A stretch of 64,000 nucleotides of DNA, from assembly GCF_040954645.1 (NCBI RefSeq), contig NC_092813.1, positions 20,209,735-20,273,734 on the forward strand. The letters are read 5' to 3'. The translations under genes were made by a program, and so were the position numbers. Positions within the stretch are counted from its first letter, which is position 1; each line of letters begins with the position of its first letter. Source of the DNA: Diabrotica undecimpunctata (taxonomy: Eukaryota > Arthropoda > Insecta > Coleoptera > Chrysomelidae). The notes under the pieces were generated by a model. That model was not told the origin of the DNA. It worked only from the letters and a program-made list of their open reading frames with translations, and did not search any database. Below are positions 58,555 through 64,000 of the stretch, one piece after another.

Positions 58555-59588
58555 CCCGTTTATCACCAGTACGTGTCGATCATTATCTATTTAAAAACCA
58601 ATATTTTAAACACGATGTACTAGACATTAAAACTGTTGGCAGAAATAAGGTAAAAGTAATTTTTAGAACTTATACTTGCGCAAATTCTCTAAATGAACAT
58701 GAGCTTATTAAGGATAATAAACTTGTAGCGTATATTCCATCATTTTTTACTCAAAAGAAGGGAATTATTAGGGAAGTCGATACGTTTTTGGATGAAAAGT
58801 ATATTTTAGAAAATATTGTTTCAGATAAAAATGGTGTCGAAGTAAAAAGGTTAAAACGGAAAATAATTGATTCGGATAATGGAACAATTCTTGTACCTCG
58901 CCAGATGGTCATTTTGACATTTGAAGGAAATAGCATTCCTAAGACTGTTAATTTAGACTTGGTTAGGTTTAATGTTGAACAATATATATATCCGGTTGTT
59001 CAGTGTTTTAATTGCTTTCGTTTCGGTCATACTGCTCGGCAATGCAAATCAACATCAAATCGTTGTAAAAAATGTAGTCAAACTCATGATAATAATGAAA
59101 CATGCACTAACTCTCTATTTTGTTTACATTGCAACTCCACTGAACACAACTCACTCTCTAAACAGTGTCCTGCATGTAAACACCAATACAAAATAAAATC
59201 AATAATGGCTTTAGAAAACACTACCTTTAAAGAGGCAGAAACCATAGCTAACAATCCTTCATACGCCAAGGTAACTACAAATAATAGATTCGATATCCTC
59301 AATACTATACAAAATTTCCCCGCCTTAATCCCTATCATCCCTGAAGGTACAAATCAAAATCAATCCTATGTACCTACCATTAAAAAAACAAGAAACAAGC
59401 GTAAAGCTATCTCTCCTACTGCGATCAAAAAGACACCAACTTTCCCAAGATTTCCCAATGCTACAAACACCTCATCCCAACCTATAATCCCTAATCCCTA
59501 CAGGGACGAGTTTATTAAATATTTTTACCTAACTTACAAAAAAATACAAAAGAAGAAATTGAAAAAATGTTGAACAACCTAACAGATA

Positions 59589-62500
59589 TTGAAAGCGATG
59601 GGGAACAACAGGACATTTAACATACTGCAGTGGAACTGTCAATCTATAAATAAACATAAACCTAGTTTACTTAATTATCTCGAGCACAATGTTGTTGATG
59701 TCATTCTGCTTAATGAAACATGGCTTTCTAAAAATAAAAATTTTGGTTTAACAGGTTACAACGTTATCAGAAGCGATAGACCTGATGGTTACGGTGGTGT
59801 AGCCATCCTCATATCAAATAACCTTTGTTTTACTGAAATTAATGTAAAGAAAAACTTTAATAAAGGTATTGAAACGTGTGCAGTTTTTATAGAACAAATT
59901 AAATTGGTAATCGTTTGTATTTATAAACCACCCAAAGTAATAGTCAATAATAGAGATTGGGAAAAGCTTTTAACTCAATTTAGTGGTAGGGTTGTCATTG
60001 GTGGGGACTTCAATGGACACCACAGTAGTTGGGGTTCCTTGAAGGATTCCGCTCAGGGCAAGTGTATAGTAGACGCGCTAGATAACGTAATTTAGTTCTG
60101 CTAAACGACTATAGACCGACCAAAGTAACAAGACCTAATGAACTTCCATCAATGGTGGATCTATCCCTTGTTACACCAAATCTAATTGGATACACCACAT
60201 GGGATCCTGTTCCCGATACTCTGGGTTCAACTCACTTACCTATAGTAATCACTATCGACTTGGACTATCACCCATGTACAATAATTCCTTCATCTAAATG
60301 GAAAGAGTCTTCAGCAAACTGGAATATCTTTAAAGGTTATATAGAAAAAACATTATCCGAAAATATAACCGATAATATCACTTCAGCGGAACGTTTTGAC
60401 TTCCTGTTAAAGACAATTGACGATGCTGCCTCATTTTCTATGAATATCAAAAATTCCTTTCAGCCAAAATCTCGAATTCCAGTCTGGTGGGATTATGAAT
60501 GCAAAAATATGATCATTTCACGAAAAGTTGCTTACAAAAGATACATTGAAGCATCAAATTTTGGAAACTATATTAAATACAAACAAATTCAAGCCAAAAG
60601 TAAACTCCTCTTTACAAACAAACAAAAAAGTTCGTGGATTAACTTTGTAAATACTTTAAACAAAAATACTCCCATCAGTAAAATTTGGAATTTTGTTAAT
60701 AAACTAGTGAATAAAAATTACCGTACAAGACGATATCCCCTGCCAAATGAACTAATAGAAGAGTTGCTCGACAAATTTGCTCCGTCATATGTTGACCTTC
60801 CTATTCAGGATAACAGTAAAACTTGTAAATACAATATTTTCCAGGAAAGTTTTGATATGATAGAATTTGAGGCTGCACTCAAGTCTTCAAAGTCCTCTTC
60901 TCCGGGGCGCGATCAAATTACTTATAACATAATATATGAATTACCTCTTATAGCTAAACAAAGTTTACTAACAATTTACAACGATTGGCTTTTCAATGGA
61001 AGATATGTGGATCATATGAAAGAAATAGTTATTTGTTTAATACTTAAACCTAATAAAGATAAAACACTCACCTCTTCTTACAGACCGATATCATTAATGT
61101 CTTGCATATGCAAGACATTTGAAAGACTTATTAAGACTCGATTAGAATGGCTTATAGAACATTATAGTATCCTTCCAAGTACACAATATGGATTTAGGGC
61201 TAGTGTTGGTACACTGGATGCAATATCACATTTAGTTACCGACATTCAAATAACGTTTTCCAGAAACAATTATCTTGCTTGTTTGTTTTTAGACCTAAAA
61301 GGGGCATATGATTCTGTTAATTTAACCATTTTACACAAAAAACTATATGATATAGGATTACCTCAAAATATAGCGACTAATATTGTTCATCTTTATAATA
61401 ATCGTGTTATATATATTAAAGATCATTTAAACCAACTACACGGTCCTAGAATTGCTCATACAGGTCTTCCACAAGGATCAGTTTTAAGTCCGTTATTGTT
61501 CAACATATTTTCAGCAAGTATTCATGGCATTTTTGACAACACAATCAATTGCATCCAATACGCTGATGACATATGCATCTATACAGAGCCTAACTCGTAT
61601 ACTGACTGCCTGGAGGCTCTGGAATTCATCATGCAAAACGTTAATAACTGGGTAAAAAATCATGGACTGACCATTTCCCCTGACAAATCAGCCACAATGA
61701 TATTCACTAGACATAGGATTCGTACGCCTGACAAAATAAAGTTGTCTGGATATGATATACCTATTGTCAAAGAATACAAATATCTTGGCATTCTTCTTGA
61801 TCCCAAACTCTTATGGTCAAAACATGTGGAATATATAAAAAGTAGGTGTGAAAAAGGTATTAATATTCTTAAATGTGTTACTAATCGAAGATGGGGTGCT
61901 GACCCCAAAGTTGCATTGATGTTTTACAGAGCCTACGTGCGATCTATTGTAGACTATGGTTGCATTCTGTATGGTGCCGCCAGTAACACACACTTATTAA
62001 CTGTAGACCGCATTCAGTTTAAATGTCTAAGAATATGCTTGGGCGCATGAAGTCTACTCTTTGCCCTGTACTACTTGCTGAAAGTAATGAAATACCTCTT
62101 CAAAATCGTCGAGAAATTATGGCAATTAAACATATCCTGAAGCTAAGATTAAATAATAATAATCTACTTAGTCAACTGTATGAGTTATCTATTGAAAACC
62201 TCTCAAATAAATACTGGCGCATAAAAAATTCTCCTCCACTTGCTGATGCTTTCTTAGAAACTAATGAGTATCCTAATATCTATGGCAAAGAAAAAAGATT
62301 ACCAATATATAAAGCTAATTTTCAGGTAACATTAAATAAACCAAAAGTCATTGTACCAAAGTACACAGAATTCCCACAAATAAACTTTGTCTTACTTAGA
62401 TCCATATTGAGTGACTATAATGATCACGTAATAATGTATACCGATGGTTCCAAAAAAGAGGATGGTGCCACAGGTTGCGCAGTTTACATTCCACATAAAA

Positions 62501-63291
62501 GCGAATCTTTGAAAATTAAACTTTCATCACATTGTTCAATATATACTGCTGAAGCGGTAGCTATCGAAAAAGCATTAGATTGGCTAGATTTACACAATTT
62601 AAATAAAGCAGTAATATTATCAGATTCATTATCGGTCATTAAAGGATTAAACTCAGATATGACTCAACATAAAAGAAATAATATTCTTTGTGCTATTAAA
62701 AATAAAATATATAGTAAAGATATTACAGTTATTTGGGTTAAAAGTCATATAGGTATCGAGGGAAATGAACTGGTTGACCAGCTTGCTAAAGATGCGACCC
62801 ATGTTGGACTCTATATTCCCATATTTACATTGGAGGACTTACAACAACATTATTATAACAAAATTTTTATAAATTGGAAAGAAAAATGGAAAAACATAGC
62901 AACGAATTCAAATAATCAATATTATACTATCCACCCTACCCTACCACAAGATGTTGACTATATTTTCAAATATGCAATGCCAAAGAAGTTGACAGCCACA
63001 ATTACTCGACTGAAAACTAATCACGGTGCATTCCCAGCTCACTTGGCTAAGTTAAATATTATCCCTTCTGGGGTATGCTCATGCGATGATATATCACAAT
63101 GTGACATCAACCATATTCTTTTTAAGTGCGATAAACATAGGTATGAAACAGATCAGCTGTATTCAAAACTATCAGAACTTAAAATTCAGACTCTCATAAA
63201 CATCACCGATTTACTCTCCTTAGATAGTAGAGAAGTATACGAACTAATATGTAACTTTTTTTTAAAGTTGGTTACATTATTTAAAAACTAA
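59589..63291 (+). pseudogene. LINE A copy 2 ORF2 (endonuclease-RT-RNase H), two frameshifts
   Basis: Domains are as in copy 1 and mostly in long open stretches: endonuclease 59589-60095 and continuing in another frame, RT in 60152-62050 (FLDLKGAYDSVN, GLPQGSVLSPLLFN, QYADD), RNase H in 62023-63291 (YTDGSKKEDGAT, HIGIEGNELVDQLAKDA), and the Cys/His tail. Relative to copy 1 there are single-base deletions near 60086 and near 62044. All catalytic motifs of RT and RNase H are present. Confidence 0.9.
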
Positions 63292-63368
63292 TATCTTACA
63301 TTACAATTCTGTGGCTAAAGGACTAGTTTCCAAGCCAACTCACCAAACACACACACACACACACACAC

Positions 63369-64000
63369 AGGCTTTTGATAGGACATGGAAACACTCTATA
63401 CTAGCAACACTTAATAATTATGGAATTCAAGGCAACATGCTTGCTTTTATAAAAAATTTCTTAAGTAATCGTTGTATACAAATTAGAATAAATGGAATTA
63501 CAAATTCTCAAAAAATGCTAGATATTGGAATCCCTCAAGAATTCATTTTAGGTCCAACCCTATTTTTAGTGGCTTTTAATAGCATCATAAATGTAATTAG
63601 AGCTCCTATTAAAGCTAGCATTTACGCGGATTTTATTTTTATTTACACCAAATCTAATAACCTAGTTTCAGCAACAAATATATTACAACTTATGTTAAAT
63701 CGACTTCAAAACTGGGCATTACAAACCGGATTCAATTTTTCTGCAGAAATAACTCAATACGTAATTTTTAGTAAAAATAACACTCACCATACAATTAATT
63801 TAACATTAAATGATTTATTATACCTATAAAGCAGTCAACGGAAGTAAGTTTTTTAGGCCTAACTTTCAATCAAAAATTAAATTGGAATGTGCATATTAAT
63901 TTATTACAACAAGCATGCCAAAACCGGTTAAACACACTGTTAATAGCCGTTCTAAAGGGCCCTTTTAGGTCAAAATACGTATTAGCAGATACACAGACGC
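63369..64000 (+). pseudogene. LINE B ORF2, RT continued beyond the LINE A insertion
   Basis: The reading picks up at AFDRTWKHSILATLNNYG, which completes the palm block left open at 50812. It continues through GIPQEFILGPTLF and SIYADFIFIY, where the catalytic YADD box has Phe for the second Asp, then NRLQNWALQTG. A stop at 63827 and further frame changes show decay. LINE B runs out of the window at the right edge. Confidence 0.85.

Larger units (their letters stand above)
50961..59573 (+). pseudogene. LINE A copy 2 ORF1, split by the errantivirus
   Basis: The ORF starts MSESGSAVEPPQ at 50961, is interrupted at codon 53 by the errantivirus, and resumes in frame at 58559. The resumed part is open through three Cys/His knuckles (CFNCFRFGHTARQC, CKKCSQTHDNNETC, CLHCNSTEHNSLSKQC) at about 59000-59170. 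Near 59509 about 100 bases present in copy 1 are missing and the frame changes, giving a short abnormal end at 59573. Its role would be RNA binding in the LINE particle. Confidence 0.85.
50828..63368 (+). mobile_element. LINE A copy 2, interrupted by an errantivirus
   Basis: Starts AGTTAACAGGTG and ends in (CA)n, like copy 1. It inserted in the RT of LINE B: AGGCTTTTGATA occurs at 50801-50812 and 63369-63380. Fifteen bases (50813-50827) that belong neither to the duplication nor to copy 1 lie at the 5' junction. An LTR retrovirus-like element occupies 51119-58554 within ORF1. Without it, the LINE is about 5.1 kb. Confidence 0.9.

Overview
The window is eukaryotic, AT-rich DNA built almost entirely from transposable elements, and I see no host gene, tRNA, rRNA or CRISPR array. 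The mix (I-type and RTE-type LINEs with several zinc-knuckle gag proteins, a BEL/Pao element, an env-bearing errantivirus of the gypsy/17.6 type, Tc1 remains, hammerhead-type hairpins, TA microsatellites) points to an insect with a large TE-rich genome. A beetle is my guess, but that is an inference; the species cannot be read from the sequence.

Layout. 1-711: unassigned. 712-2146: solo LTR (TSD GTAC). 2493-6200: TA microsatellites separating two copies of a 1.4-kb repeat and a fold-back element with a hammerhead core. 6480-8700: copies of a ~390-bp repeat family and a decayed Tc1-like transposon. 8890-14055: LINE A, minus strand, full length, exact 15-bp TSD, broken ORFs. 14430-15560: more ~390-bp repeats. 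17200-28165: decayed LINE C, split by a young BEL/Pao element (18360-24901). 29026-33560: two RTE-like reverse transcriptase relics. 34300-35540: transposase fragment, fold-back element and degenerate hammerhead-type hairpins. 36900-37480: RTE endonuclease relic. 37600-46422: young gag-protease LTR element without RT or integrase, with a 3.8-kb DNA transposon (42016-45834) inside its 3' LTR. 47241 to the end: decayed LINE B, split by LINE A copy 2 (50828-63368), which is itself split by an apparently intact errantivirus (51119-58554).

Insertion order can be read from target-site duplications. LINE B took in LINE A (AGGCTTTTGATA), and LINE A took in the errantivirus (CCCG). LINE C took in BEL (ACCCC). 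The gag-protease element (GACG) took in the 4-bp-TSD DNA transposon (ATTT). LTR pairs are identical or nearly so for all three complete LTR elements, so these are young.

The most unusual structure is in the 1.4-kb LTR of the gag-protease element. It holds ten regularly spaced imperfect palindromes whose stems covary and whose loops nearly all carry CCGTAAGT. The same LTR also carries the gag start codon and the first 30 codons, so gag is read across the LTR end and through the primer binding site.
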